Below, piece by piece: positions 24,449 to 36,619 of a DNA stretch of 64,000 bases. Positions within the stretch are counted from its first letter, which is position 1. The number at the start of each line of letters is the position of its first letter. The notes under the pieces were generated by a model that saw nothing but the letters and a program-made list of their open reading frames with translations, had not been told where the DNA came from and ran no database searches. The translations under genes and the position numbers were made by a program. Source of the stretch: Diabrotica undecimpunctata. Taxonomy: Eukaryota > Arthropoda > Insecta > Coleoptera > Chrysomelidae. The stretch is taken from assembly GCF_040954645.1 (NCBI RefSeq), contig NC_092803.1, positions 65,679,427 through 65,743,426 of the forward strand, in the 5' to 3' direction.

Positions 24449-26248
24449 GAAAATACGAAAACGGCAATATACAGAAAATGGAAGAAAATCTTCAAAGCAT
24501 CAACATAAGACAGGCGTACAGATATCTACGCAATTTAAGAGAAGGATACAAACCCCGAACAAATCTATGCAGAAATCAATAAGGGCAAATAACCAGTGAT
24601 CCAAAAGAAATAAAATCAGTCTGGAAAACCTATTTCCAAACTCTTTTAGGGACACAATAAAATGAAGAGCATATGGACATGCATCACAATGAGGGAGACA
24701 CCGAAAATATAGAACCCCCAACGATGGAAGAGGTAAAACAGGCAATACGAGCACAAAAGAACAATAAGGCTCCAGGTATTGACAACGTCCCCCCTGAGCT
24801 ATATAAATTAGGTGGCGGTCACCTAGTAGGACAAATGCATGTGCTCATGAACAAGATTTGGAATGATGAAAAGATCCCTAATGATTGGAAAACCGGGATT
24901 ATATGCCCAATCTATAAAAAGGGGATAAACTGAAATGCGAAAATTATCGCGGCATAACCCTCTTGTGCACGGCGTACAAAATTTTTACTGACATACTAAA
25001 CAAACGACAAACAACAACTAACTGAAAATATTGTCGGGGAATATCAAACCGGTTTCCGACAAGGAAGATCTACAATTGACCAACTATTTCACAGTGAAAC
25101 AATTTTTAAACAAATCGTGGGAATACGACATTGACGTCCACAACATATTCATAGATTTCAAACAAGCCTACGACTCAATTAATAGGAACAAGTTATATCA
25201 AATATTGCAGAGCTTTACTATCCCCCAAAAATACATCTGACTGGTAAAAACAACAATGGATTCGTCAATAGCAACTGTCAGTGTCCAAAATGAGCTCACT
25301 GAAAACTTTACGATAGTCCAAGGATTAAAGCAAGGAGACGGGCTGGCACCGACACTATTCAACCTGACCTTGGAATATGTGATAAGACAGCTGAATATAG
25401 GAAGAGGTAATCTCCTAACAAATAAATCAATACAGATTGCCGCCTATGCCAATGATATCAGCATCATGTCTCGCAGAACAGAAGAGGCGGCAGAAATATA
25501 TTCACAATTAAAATCAAAGGCAAAAGAGACCGGACTAGAAATAAATATTCAAAAGACAAACAAGTTAACACAGGCAAGAGCTAGGGGAAACAAAAGCACA
25601 GTTGAATTAGAGGACGATATTGAAACGGTAGAAAGTTTCACATATTTAGGAGTTGCATTAAACACGGATGGAACAGAAGAACCAGAAATCAAAAGAAGAA
25701 TAGAAAAGGGAAACAAAGCTTATTTTTCACTCGATCATGTGTTTCGCTCCAAAAACACACACTGGAGATCGAAAATCAGGGTCTACAAAACTCTTATCAG
25801 ACCAATAGTATGTTATGCATGCGAGACATGGATGATAGACAAAAAGAAAACTCGAAGTCTTCGAAAGAAAAGTCCTAAGAAAGATATTTGGACCTATTAA
25901 CGAAAACGGGATATGGAGATCCAGGTATAACCATAAACTCTACCAACTGTTCAAAGAGACACCGATCTCAGAATTCGTTAAACTTCAGAGACTTCGCTGG
26001 GCTGGTCATGTAGTAAGAATGAAGACAGAAAGATTGCCGAAAAGAGCCCTAGATAGTAAAATGCAGGGCGCAAGACCAAAAGGAAGGCCACGGAAAAGAT
26101 GGGAGGATGAAGTGGCAGTGGACGCGCAAAATTTGCTAGACGTTAGAACCTGTAGAAGATCGGCGCAGGATTGACAAGGTTGGAGGCATAGTTTGGAGGA
26201 GGCCAAGGCCCGATCTGGGCTGTAGCGCCATTGATGAGAGAGAGAGAG
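24449..26248 (+). mobile_element. 5'-truncated LINE insertion (copy F) with 13-bp TSD
   Basis: ACAATATACTACT at 24436-24448 and 26249-26261 bounds an 1800-bp insertion. Open frames at 24673-24933, 25031-25240 and 25256-25900 read as one RT broken by short indels: NNKAPGIDNVPPELYKL, FIDFKQAYDSINR (catalytic Asp), GLKQGDGLAPTLFNLTLEY, AAYANDISIMSR (YAND in place of YADD, so probably inactive), then TYLGVALNTDGTEEPEIKRRI, KTLIRPIVCYACETW, and a tail with LRWAGHVVRMKTERLPKRAL and GRPRKRWEDEV. The 3' end is a (GA)n run at 26235-26248. It is closely similar to the shorter, more decayed copy at 14450-15590. Confidence 0.85.
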
Positions 26249-26264
26249 ACAATATACTACTAAC

Positions 26265-27250
26265 ATTATGCACATAAAGATCAGAACTTGATATTAACAG
26301 AGGGTATAATAACACAATTTACGAATTTCAGTTCTAAAAGTGCAAACATGGCTGATGCCTCCAAGACCAAGGCCAAGTAAGAGTAACAACTGTCAAAATT
26401 TGTCTAATTTCACCCCAAATTGAAAATAACATTTTTAGATTATCAATTTTTTATAATTTTATTTCAGAATTTTTGAAAACGATTTGAGTATTGAATGCAA
26501 AAAAGAAAACAGAAGAAGGAAACAAATTAAACAAAAATGACTAATTTTGTATTGTATTGGAAAAACTATTTATTTAAAGAAAAATAAAGATTGGGATGAA
26601 AAAATAGACAGAATAAAAAATTTGCTCAAACAAATACCACCTTTACTCCAGACCAATTGATATTTTTACCACCACAAATGAGATTTTTTACCAAAATCCT
26701 TTAAATATGTATGCAGAATAATTTTGAATTCGGTTCGGGTAATGAACTTGCTTTTGTTCTTAAAAATGGAAAAAAAATTTAATTTCTCTTGCTTAATATT
26801 TATCGTCTAATAGTTTTAACTATAATATGCAAGTGTTTACTTTAAGTTTTAAAATGACTAGTTTACAATGAGTAATGCGATTGTTAAAATACCGGCAAGT
26901 GCTTATCTTTGAAGGGGTTGGGCCTACAAATTTTTCATTTAGTTGTCGTCTTTGCAACAAGGTTGTTTATAGAAGTGCATTGCAACAATTTTGAGTTGCG
27001 TTGAAATTTCGTTGTTTTGAGGTGGTCTTTATAATTGTAGTATTTTTTTCTTGTTTGTTTTTTGAAACTGTATATCTGTATAAATAGAAAATGTTTAGAC
27101 CATGGGTAAAATTGAATCACCTACAGTTTTTCGTCCATGGGAGTAAGAGAACCCAAGTAGTGGTAGAGAAAGTTCAATAGTCAACAATCATTTAAGTGAT
27201 ATAAAAAACAACGATACTAAGACTGGAACTGTAAAAAAGAGTTTACGACA
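26265..27250. other. No gene seen
   Basis: Strongly AT-rich; nothing I can support. Confidence 0.5.
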
Positions 27251-27261
27251 AAAGGATTGTT

Positions 27262-28140
27262 TTGAATGAACAATCCAAGAAAATTTATATGAACGTTTAC
27301 AAAACTTTGCAAAATGATCCTGAAGTTAGTTATAAAGGCAGTACCATAAGAAAAGCGGTCTTTCTAACAGGAATTCCGTATTTCCCTATGCGCGACATTG
27401 GGAAAAGTGGTGTTAAAAAGAGAAAAACAAGATTGGATGTTAGAAAACCTAAACATCTTATAATATCATGACTACTAATGTTTAAGCAGTTTGGTTTACG
27501 AGGAATACGAAAAATATTGCAATACCAACAATTGATATTGTATACATCAAGCTTGTTGCCACTGGAAGAACCTGCCATAAACGAGTTTATGCAGACGGCT
27601 GAAAAAACTTGGATTTAAATACAAAATCGTTGATAAACAAGTGGCTATTAGGGAAAATAAGAAGAAAGTATATTGACGTTTATATTATTTAGAAAAAATT
27701 CCAGAATATCGAGACCAAAAGCGAACAATTTATTATTTAGACGAGGCATGGTACGAAGCGCATGAAACCGTTAGCAAGGGTTGGACTGATGGATGGTTGC
27801 ACTTCGAATAAAGCTTCTAGAATGATTATTGTGCAGTGTGGATCTTCAAATGGTTAGGCGTCAAATGGGTTAAAGCGTTGCGGAAAAAAATAGAAAAATG
27901 TAGTATGTATATATTATAATCAGAATATAAATTCTAATATAAGTATTCAAAAAGTGGTTTAGGAATACATTACTTCCTAATGTAACACCTAGCAGTGTGA
28001 TAAATATGGACAAAGCCAGCAATTACCCAAGACTTGATAACCCAAGAACAAAAATTCCGAACAAATTGTCTTCAGAACAGGAAATACAAAAGTTCATCTC
28101 AGATACTGATTTGTTATTTTTAAGAGAACTATCATAAGAT
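27262..28140 (+). pseudogene. DDE transposase remnant (Tc1/mariner/IS630-like)
   Basis: An N-terminal open stretch (27262-27471) contains ...SYKGSTIRKAVFLTGIP, suggestive of a helix-turn-helix. After a gap come LGFKYKIVDKQVAIREN, then TIYYLDEAWYEAHETVSKGW near 27730 with the first catalytic Asp in YLDEAW. Then VQCGSSNG follows, and near 27950-28020 VFKKWFRNTLLPNV, then VINMDKASNYPRLDN with the second Asp. The third acidic residue is not identifiable. Several stops break it. It belongs to the same family as the fragment at 5580-5827, which has a matching second block but a changed aspartate. Confidence 0.55.
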
Positions 28141-28209
28141 AACTTATGACAAACAATATATACTGGCCACGATTGCAACAGAACATGGCCATACTGTTTT
28201 GAGGATATC

Positions 28210-29580
28210 ACGTTATTTTTTCTTTTTAAATCCATAGAACTTATTTGGGGACAAAACGAATTCGGAAAAAAATTTGACGCGAAACTGATCTTCTGCCGCA
28301 TGGAATAATTGTCCTGCGTTTGATATCTGAGTCCATTCACGAATGTTTTTTAACCAAGCAACCTGTTTTCTTTCTAAACCTCTACGGCCTTCTATTTTGC
28401 CTTTAAGGATCAGTTGTATTCTATATCGATTTCCCCTCACTATATGTACCAGATAAAATATTTTCCGGTGTTTAAGTCTTTAGAAATTCTTTATCGCTGT
28501 TGACCCTCCTTAGTAATTCCTCATTAATTTTTCTTGTGGTCTAAGGTATCTTCGGAATCCGTCTATGAATTCACATATTTCCAATGCTTCAATTCTGTTC
28601 ATACTTGATACTTTTAGTATCTACACTTCTGCTCCATACAAAAGTAGTACACACCAAATATAGCACTTAACCATTCTTAGACTTAAACTGAGATGATTAT
28701 TGCAAAGAAATGTCTTGATTTTCATCAAAGTAGTTTAAGTTATTGCTATTCTACATGTAACTTTTTCAACTTGAACTCATTTAGTTGAAGCTCTGCATCT
28801 GGATGTGGGCTACGACTAAAGACTAAAAACTTGGTTTTGTTTGAGTTTATTTTAATGCTCATTTTTTCTCATATTTTGTAAACACGATTAAGAAGAATTT
28901 GGAGACCTTCAATATTTTCTGACAAAATTACTGTATCATCTGCGTATTTAATTACATTAAGTAGTTCCACGTTGATTTTGATTCAATATGGCTGTCTCTC
29001 AAGTGCCTTTTTAAATAGCTGGTCCGATAGTGTAATTGTCTCCAATTTTTACGATAGCAGTTTGATTCCAGTACAAATTTTTAATGACACGAATATCTTT
29101 CGTCATCTATTCCTATATTTTTTAGCATCCGCATTAATTTTACATGCTGTACATTATAGAATGCTATCTCGAAGTCCACGAAGCACGTAAATACATCTTT
29201 TCTTTGATCACGGCATTTTTGCAATAGGATATTTAGCGCAAAAAGTACCTCCCTAGTTCCCATAGCATTTCTAAAAGCAAATTGGGTATCTTCGAGATCT
29301 TCTTCGCATTTGAGTCTAATTCTGGTTTAGGAGTATTCTTAGGAAAATCTTAAGAGTGTGGCTGATTAGGCTAATTAATCGATATGCTGAGCATTTTCTA
29401 GCATTGTGTTTTTTAAGTATTGTAACAAAGTTGGACTTAAGCCAGTCTGCGGGAATCACTTAAGTGTTATATATTGCATTAAAAAGTTTTACTGGTATTT
29501 TTGTTATCTATCAGCTTTAGCAACTAAGTTGGTGTATTACCTGGACCACAAGCTTTTCTAATTTTAGCGTAAACATATCA
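28210..29580 (-). pseudogene. LINE RT, minus strand, heavily broken
   Basis: Reading down from 29580: KIRKACGPGNTPT-QLLKLI, then LKSNFVTILKKHNARKCSAYRLISLISHTLKIFLRIL across frames, MGTREVLFALNILLQKCRDQ and TCFVDFEIAFYNVQHVKLM (first Asp retained) at 29263-29150, and the thumb and tail RYRIQLILKGKIEGRRGLERK near 28440-28370. It is the same family as copies B and E, with frames changing often, so it is an old insertion. The 3' end lies near 28210. Confidence 0.65.
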
Positions 29581-29584
29581 GAAA

Positions 29585-30890
29585 ATAAGCGAAAATAATA
29601 GCTATGGAAAGCTGTCTCTGACTCTATTTGAACAACATACCAACAGTTTTTCTTAAATGTTGAATTAGCATAACTTGTCAGCAGCATCCCTAGTTTCTGT
29701 ATTTGGTGTGGATCTTTTTAATTCTCGATAATTCTTATTTTTAATCAATTTTAGGCTAATGCAAAGCATCATGAATCTTTCGACTAATTTACAATTAATT
29801 ATTTTTGCTTGGTTTGTTTGTTTGGTATTTGATTTTTACGCTAGTGCTAAATTATTTGCTATAACCGTTCATGGATAGAACATTGATTATACGACCCAGG
29901 TGAGACTTGGGCAATTCACAGACGGGTCGTGCGTGAGAGCTATCACCAAGTATTACGCATGGTCATTACAACAATGATTAGGAAGCAAAAACCGCTACCG
30001 GAGTATATACCAATCGACATGGATAAGAAGCGTGGGTGATATGTAAGGAACTAGCTCTATTTATAGTGCCGTGCACTTCTCAAGATTAACGATTACATTA
30101 CTTTGACTATCTTAAGCATTCGTCTGTATATTTTATAAATTTGATCATCTCTATCTATTCTGATGTAGTTTTCCAGGTATTTGTAATTGTCTAGTGTTAT
30201 ATATTTTATATTTTCAGAGTTTTTTTTCTTTTGAGAAGAGATCTTTTAAAATTGCTTTCTCGAAGCCAATTTAAAAAAGAAACTTCTCGTATGCTGAAGA
30301 AGACGGTCTGTTATTGATAGTCTACCTGCACTACCATTATCTTTCTCTTTCCGACAACACGGCCTGTTTACAAGCGTCTCCTTGGTAACCGATCATCCCG
30401 GTAGTTGAGTCTCGGAGTGTGTTACAGGTTCGGATGTTCTAAATGCATGGACATAGAATATTAGTCGCAACTTACGTCATGCGTGATTTAGGGACAACGT
30501 CCCTTGTAGGTTTGAGTGTGGATGGTTTTTAATAAAATACAAAAAGCTAATTTATTCTAATACATTATATGAAGTATATAAGTAATTTTTGTATAGAGCT
30601 TCTAAGTATCTCTTTAAAATAAACATGCATTTTTCAATTCGAGTCTAACTATTCCTCTATACGTATTTCATGGTTTCCCAATCATCAAGAAGAACTTGTC
30701 AGATTCGAATTGAGAACAAACGAACCGCCCACCTATGACACAATGTACCAGAATACGGCTGGTAGCAACGTCTATTCGAAGAAACATAAAGTCAAAAGAC
30801 TTCTTATCGTAAACGTAAACTGCAAAATACATGATTGGGAAAACTGAAATACGTATAGGTGAATAGTGGAACTAAAATCGAAATATCCGT
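29585..30890. other. No gene supported
   Basis: AT-rich; a TDGS tetrapeptide reading near 29915 hints at an RNase H scrap but nothing supports it further. Confidence 0.4.
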
Positions 30891-30892
30891 CT

Positions 30893-30894
<2 letters not shown>

Positions 30895-30979
<85 letters not shown>
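30895..30979. repeat. (AT)n microsatellite
   Basis: An uninterrupted AT dinucleotide run of about 85 bp. The long Ile-Tyr frame read through it on the minus strand is a repeat artefact. Confidence 0.95.
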
Positions 30980-30980
<1 letters not shown>

Positions 30981-31439
30981 CATACATCATAATAATATAA
31001 CTATTATATTTAATGAGAGTAAACCGTAATGTTAATTAAACATAATTAATATTTCATATTTCCAACTCTGAAATATTTCCCAAAATACAAATTGTTCCTA
31101 TTTTTTATTTTATACTTGTATCGAATTTGAAATTCATTACTTTCTGATCAAGGCTGCTTTAAAAGACAAAAACAAATCATGTAACTAAATAAAAATGACA
31201 TACCTTTTGTCGAAGAATTTTATTAGTTAATGTTTATCCAGCTGTAAGTAGCCAGCTCGTGGCCAGCGTTGATGACATTTTCGGCATTCTGGAATAAAAA
31301 AGAATCATTAGCAATAAACAAAATTAAAATTTACCACTATAAACAAAAACTATAAGTTGGAGAAACTGATAAAAATACCGCTGATAGGGAACCTCTAAGG
31401 TACACTCTGGGCTAGTGCGTGGATTGCCGAAAAGTACTC

Positions 31440-31560
31440 GACAGACTGGCGGAAATAAAAGTGTCACATTCGTATGGGTTCCAGACCTTCGGGGATTACA
31501 AGGCAATGAATGAGCTGATGAACTTGTAGCCACAAAATACTTCGGTCCAGGGCGGCTCTA
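31440..31560 (+). pseudogene. LINE RNase H C-terminal scrap
   Basis: Reads V-T-F-V-W-V-P-D-L-R-G-L-Q-G-N-E-(stop)-A-D-E-L-V, a clear decayed copy of the VWVPGHxGIxGNExADxLA block that ends RNase HI domains of LINEs. A stop replaces the residue before the last catalytic Asp, and the histidine position is changed (GH to DL). The rest of the domain is not recognisable upstream. Confidence 0.55.
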
Positions 31561-31564
31561 GCAG

Positions 31565-32685
31565 CAACTTAACTTTTTTTGGGAGGTAAGAATCTCCAAG
31601 AGACCTCTGGGAATGTGACTCAGGTGTGTTGGATTCGGACGATTACGCATCACCGTAGCTGACCACCTAAACTACATTCATTTTACAAATTCCCATCTGT
31701 CAATAAACGCACGTGAAAGGCAAACAGGGTCGTACTGAGGTATATTATATGATTTTTAAAAATATTTACTTTTTAAACTATTAGTGTACGAATTTCTTGA
31801 AATTTAATCACTGTGAGCAAAATTTAATGTTCCATTGAAGGAAAATGTGCTAAAATAAAATATTCATTAACTGAGAGATACATAAGAAAGTAAACATTTT
31901 GAATAAAAAAGCAACACGCTACAATTTGAATTTAAACAGACTGGCAAGTTTGGATCTGTAACATGAGAATCCGTCTGGCTTAAGGCAATAAATTATATTT
32001 AATAGCCTCTTGACGAATGAGAGGACGACTATCAACACGTGCTTATGTTTACAGAAGGGAATTTGCTAAATGAATAAACTTTACCAACTAAACTCACCCC
32101 CCTTTCTCCAACCGACGGGCCTGGGACCGCCTTTAGCGAGCATTACCGTTTGACCCGTCAGCTTTGCTCATACTCATAACTCCCATGTCGCTCTCCGTAT
32201 GCGCTCCGTGATTGTCATAGCGTCCCAGTGGCGCCACCCCACCCACGCTTGCACCGGACTTGATTTGTAAGGTAACGATCCTTATGCATAGCGATGGGTA
32301 GGAAGAAGCGATCGCGTCGTTATTTCACCCATCTTGAAATAACAGAGAATGATCAGACAATCAGACAGCAGGTAGAAGCAACTCCACTCCCGAAGGTGGT
32401 CCATGCATCCCTCCATCCATACCAGCCCATTACGAAGTAATAGGCTACTCCAAAAGAAGACACACAACGTACACTAGATATAATTAGAAACAAAATAACA
32501 TATATGTAAATTGATTTCTGCAGTGTAGTAAAGTTCTTTGGGGGCTGTAAGTGGACTTCTCTGGTTAACATGAAGACATGAAAGTGTAAACCTAGTTAAG
32601 ATATTTACAACTTAACTTAAGTATATAGTTAAAATTTGAGATTAAGATTTAGAATTTAAAATTTCGCCGTTAGTAGTGGGAGCTG
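31565..32685. other. No gene recognised
   Basis: Includes a more GC-rich patch at about 32090-32270. No domain or RNA gene recognised. Confidence 0.4.
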
Positions 32686-32689
32686 TATA

Positions 32690-33730
32690 GTGGCTCATCA
32701 CACTGACGTCGACTGTCGTCGATTGTTGTGAAGTACTACATCTGGGATAAGGGCCTCGTCCAGGCAGCTTTGCCTGTTTCTCTTTACCATTGATCCTGCC
32801 TCATCTCCAAACTCCTTTTTCTCTCTTACATTCCCGAACCTAAAGCTCCGTTGCCACTTTAGTTACCTCGTTGCACCGTTGCCTCTCATTGGCCAGCATA
32901 TGCACCGGAGAGCTCCGGCCACTACCTGTAAGGTAATGGTTGATACGGTCCTGTACTCGCTGCATACCCTAATCAACGGTTTTCTTTGCGTCCTAAGAAG
33001 CATGTCTTTATGTTTCGCTTTGTTGAAGGCCTTATGCCATACTGGAGCTCCGTATAATAAGATGGACGTGATTAATTGTAGGATATCTAATCTTCTGTGT
33101 GACTCGGGACCTCCTATATTCGGCATTATCTTATTAAGGGTCGAGGTCCTCTCTTCCGCCTTCCGACATGCCTCTTGTATATGGTGTCCGAATACCATTT
33201 TGTCGTCTAGTATGATTCCTAAATATTTTATGGCCTTCTGGGGCCCTCTGAACCGAAAATTTACGTTTTTTCTATCCCGCGGTCCGCTTAAGATGATTAC
33301 TTCTGTCTTTTCTACTGCAAGTTTGTCATTTCTCTCTATCCATCTCGCAGTTTTTTCTGTTGCTTCATTTACTTTGTTTATAATGCCCCAATTTATTTCG
33401 TCTATAAGTAGAGCTTCTTTTAGGTCGTCTGCGTATGCAATTGCCCTTTCTCCTTGTGTTTTGTTTACTTCTAGTACCCCGTTGTTTGGAATATTCTATA
33501 GTGTAGATCCCAGGACTGACCTTTGGGGTACTCCAGCAGTCATTTTCATCTTATTTTTCTTCGATATGCATATGCTTATTTTCGATGAGACTCCAATTCG
33601 CTGAATTAAAGGCGTTTTTGATGTCCAATAAAACAAGAACTCACCTCTTTCTGCTTGTTTTCACCGCATCTCATAAGATCGCGGCGTCAACTGCTGATCG
33701 ACCTTTTCTAAAGCCGTATTGTTAAATCTA
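32690..33730 (-). pseudogene. R1-like LINE RT, minus strand
   Basis: Reading down from 33730: QYGFRKGRSAVDAAIL, LVLLDIKNAFNSANW (first catalytic Asp), then AIAYADDLKEALLIDE (YADD intact) near 33450-33400, WIERNDKLAVEKTEVIIL, KAIKYLGIILDDKMVFG near 33225, and the open thumb (33198-32863) with LNKIMPNIGGP, ILQLITSILLYGAPVW and EYRTVSTITLQVVAG. The tail WQRETGKAAWTRPLIPD lies near 32770. This thumb and WT-x-x-LIPD tail are typical of R1-type LINEs. It is 5' truncated and frameshifted between 33600 and 33500. Confidence 0.7.
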
Positions 33731-33734
33731 ACAG

Positions 33735-35155
33735 AAAATATTTTATGAAATCTTAAAGTCACTAAGAAAAGACTCACTAGAAACAACCAATATAACAAAA
33801 TAAAGAAAACGAAATATTAATAGACGGAACTGATAGAATGTATAGACATAGATAGAATGATAGAATGTATAGACGAATATTTTCAAAGTTTGCTTCATAT
33901 AGCTTTCATTAGGTATGGCCATAAAAATATATGATGCTATAAAAACAATCTAAAGTGTTGTATAGTAAGCAAATTCATGGAAAACATTAAGTATTGATTA
34001 CTAATGACCTAAAGACCAAATTCTTTCCAGTTTCTTCAAAATAATAATTAAATATATGAAAAAAGGCGAATGTATTTTTAAAATGTTGGTTTTATTTAAA
34101 AAAGCATGGTTGGAATGATAGAAACACTAAGTTTGCCAACTTCATTTAACGGGAGTAATAAATTCTGGCGTTTTCTCTCTCTTTCTCCGAGTAGTTCTGA
34201 CGATAATAAACATTGTGTTTCCGGCACGCCAACTTCTAATAATAGTACAAACGACTTCGTTGATTTATAGTAACAATAAATATTATATTTTGCTTTATAT
34301 GATAAAAAATATATTTACACTGTGTGATAGGTGTGAAAATATCCACGTTATGTTTTAATGAATTTGAAATTATTTCATATTTAATGATTATAAATTACAG
34401 ATCGTGAATTTTTAATAGGTTGTCATTAACACCTGACGATATACGATGCACACCTTTACAGCTTTTGTAGACGTCGGATAATGGATCCGGATGTTCAATA
34501 AAATTCTTGTACACTCGTCCAAATTAATGAAGAGGCGCGAGTTCTGGGTGCGCACTGGCAAAATTCGAAAACGTGTTGATTGGGAAAAAAAGTTTCATTA
34601 TCTCTGAATTCCCGTAGCAGTTACATTCATATAATTTGTCGGCTTCTCTTGTGCAGTGTTGCACAAGGATATAAATATGGAAATATGCGAAAACGGCAAA
34701 ATCTAAAATTATCAAACGTAAGAAGTAATGTTTTAAAATTTACAAAATTTACAAAAAATCAAGTAATTGCATTAATCAACTCAAACAAATACTAACACCT
34801 TTAAAGCGGAAACGACTAATTTGCAAAGAATGATTTACTACTGTGGATAATCCAAATGACTATTTGGATAACTGTTTCAAATATTTGAATCTGCTATACA
34901 AAAATGTCATCCATTTTGACCCGTTTAATTTTATTTATGATTTGTATACGGTTTTATTATTTTTGTTAATTAACTATTTAAAAGTAAATGTCACTCTCTT
35001 TTAATGCATTTTTCTTTCTTGTAGATAAAATTGTTTGAACGAGCTGTCAGATAAGAGTTTGCAACAATGTTCTGAATTTGCTAACAACGTGCATCTTCGT
35101 CTTGTACTTCCTGCGCACTTACAACTCTTCGTTATTTTAGGCTAGCTAGCACACA
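33735..35155. other. No gene seen
   Basis: AT-rich; no supported gene, repeat or RNA. Confidence 0.5.
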
Positions 35156-35159
35156 CTTT

Positions 35160-36130
35160 AGAGAGGCCTTGGACGAATCAGAAGATGGGATTGCTATAAA
35201 TGGCCAACTTATAAACAATATTAGATATGCAGATGATACAGTGTTGCTGACAGATAGTGCGCAGGGGCTTGAAAGGATGATTGATGACGTTGTAGAAGCA
35301 TGTAACAAATACGGCCTAAAACTAAATTACAAGAAGACAAAAATAATGATCATTGGTAAGAATACCAACATAAACGAGCAAATTACAATAGGCGATACAC
35401 CGTTAGAAAGAGTAAAAAAAATATGCTATTTGGGCTGTAATATTAAGGATACTTGGGATCACAGCTACGAACTAAAAACTCGTATTGAAAAAGCCAGAAG
35501 CTCTTTTAACAGCCTTAGGAAGATTCTCTGCAACTTATCTTTAAGTATCAATATAATAATAATAATAGTCTCCCGTTTTTATACCGCTCGCGGCTTTGGG
35601 AGTATAGCATGGTAGTCTGCTATATCTAGGGCCTACGGTATACAAGGAAGGTAACATGGCCAGTGCTACGCTTCAACCGCCTATTATTCGCCTAAGTATC
35701 AATATACGCATAAGAATTCTTAAATGTTACGTCTTTAGTGGCCTCCTATATGAAGTAGAAAGCTGGAGCCTTACAGAAGATGCCATAAAACGATTAGAGG
35801 CATTTGAAATGTGGTGCTACCGACGTATGTTGAGGGTCTCATATATACACTACACTATAAGTAATATAACTATTCTCCAGAGGCTAAGAAAAGACAAAGA
35901 AATTATTAACACCATAAAAAACAGAAAATTGGCTTACTTCAGCCACATCATGCGTAATGATAAATACCGACTTCTACAGTTGATTCTACAAGGCAAGATT
36001 GAGGGTAAGAAAGGCCCTGGACGTAGACGTATATCCTGGCTGGCCAGATCTATTTCGAGCTGCTGTGAATAGAATAAGATGGGTCAATGTGGTCGCCGAC
36101 ATCTCTAGAAGATAGGCACATTTAGAAGAA
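35160..36130 (+). pseudogene. 5'-truncated LINE RT, interrupted by a SINE-like insertion
   Basis: Starts inside the RT at REALDESEDGIAING, with NNIRYADDTVLLTD (YADD intact), YGLKLNYKKTKIMIIGKN, KKICYLGCNIKD and RKILCNLSLSIN. After a 137-bp insertion it continues in register as LSINIRIRILKCYVFSGLLYEVE, FEMWCYRRMLRVS, LAYFSHIMRNDKYRLLQLI and GKKGPGRRRISWL. The 3' end has a GAAGAAGAAG tail at about 36130. Apart from the insertion and a late frame break near 36050 the coding sequence is well kept. It belongs to the copy B/E family. Confidence 0.75.
35556..35692 (-). mobile_element. SINE-like 137-bp insertion with 14-bp TSD
   Basis: TAAGTATCAATATA at 35542-35555 and 35693-35706 brackets 137 bp that splits a LINE reading frame; joining the flanks restores the family sequence LSLSINIRIRI. 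On the minus strand the insert is GC-richer at its start and ends in an (ATT)n tail next to the TSD, as a short interspersed element would. I do not find clear A and B boxes, so a tRNA-derived head is not shown. Alternatives are a truncated LINE 3' end or another short retroelement. Confidence 0.65.
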
Positions 36131-36139
36131 GAAGCATAC

Positions 36140-36310
36140 ACATCGGATTGTTTTTGGCTTCAGACATTATCGGGATTGACAGAATGTAATTACATTGGGA
36201 GGAAATAATTAGGGCATGGAACAAGAAACCACGGGAGGATATTGACTACCTAATCTAGAAACAAGCCCAGGCGTTCCAAGAGTGTATTGCCCACCGATGT
36301 GCATCAATAT
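36140..36310 (+). pseudogene. Possible Tc1/mariner C-terminal scrap
   Basis: One frame reads LHWEEIIRAWNKKPREDIDYLI(stop)KQAQAFQECIAHRC, which resembles the stretch after the catalytic glutamate in Tc1/mariner transposases. The glutamate itself is not clear. Weak evidence. Confidence 0.25.
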
Positions 36311-36469
36311 ATTATTAATTGTACCCCTGTACATTGTTTCAATCATATTGAACTTTTGATCGTTTATTTATTTTGGTACTGTGTATAATTGTACAAAATA
36401 TTTTCAAAATATAATAATTTACAAGAGGTTTCTTCGGATTTCTATTTTTATGTCACTTAGTATGACTTA

Positions 36470-36510
36470 GTTTTGATTTCTACTTCGAAAATCTTTCTCA
36501 AAATACAAAT
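36470..36510 (-). repeat. Hairpin motif shared with 37971 and 48464
   Basis: On the minus strand reads GATTTTCGAAGTAGAAATC, a small stem-loop. It is a variant of the hairpin found downstream of the Penelope-like endonuclease at 48464-48482, with a similar TTTTGAGAA lead-in. Probably the 3' end of a related element whose body is lost. Confidence 0.45.
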
Positions 36511-36619
36511 TAAAAAAAAATATTTTGTTTTGTTACTTTTGTACGAAAGCATTATGTAATGAATATAAAGGTAAATTAACATAGAAAATCAAAATTAATA
36601 CTTCCTCCTCTGAGTTGTA

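Noticed and set aside
29905..30060. TDGS reading as an RNase H start
   Set aside because: Only four residues match, and the other carboxylate motifs are absent.
30772..30990. Open frame of repeated Ile-Tyr
   Set aside because: It is a read-through of the (AT)n microsatellite.
32879..33604. 241-codon plus-strand frame
   Set aside because: It is antisense to the R1-like RT on the minus strand, whose motifs explain the sequence.
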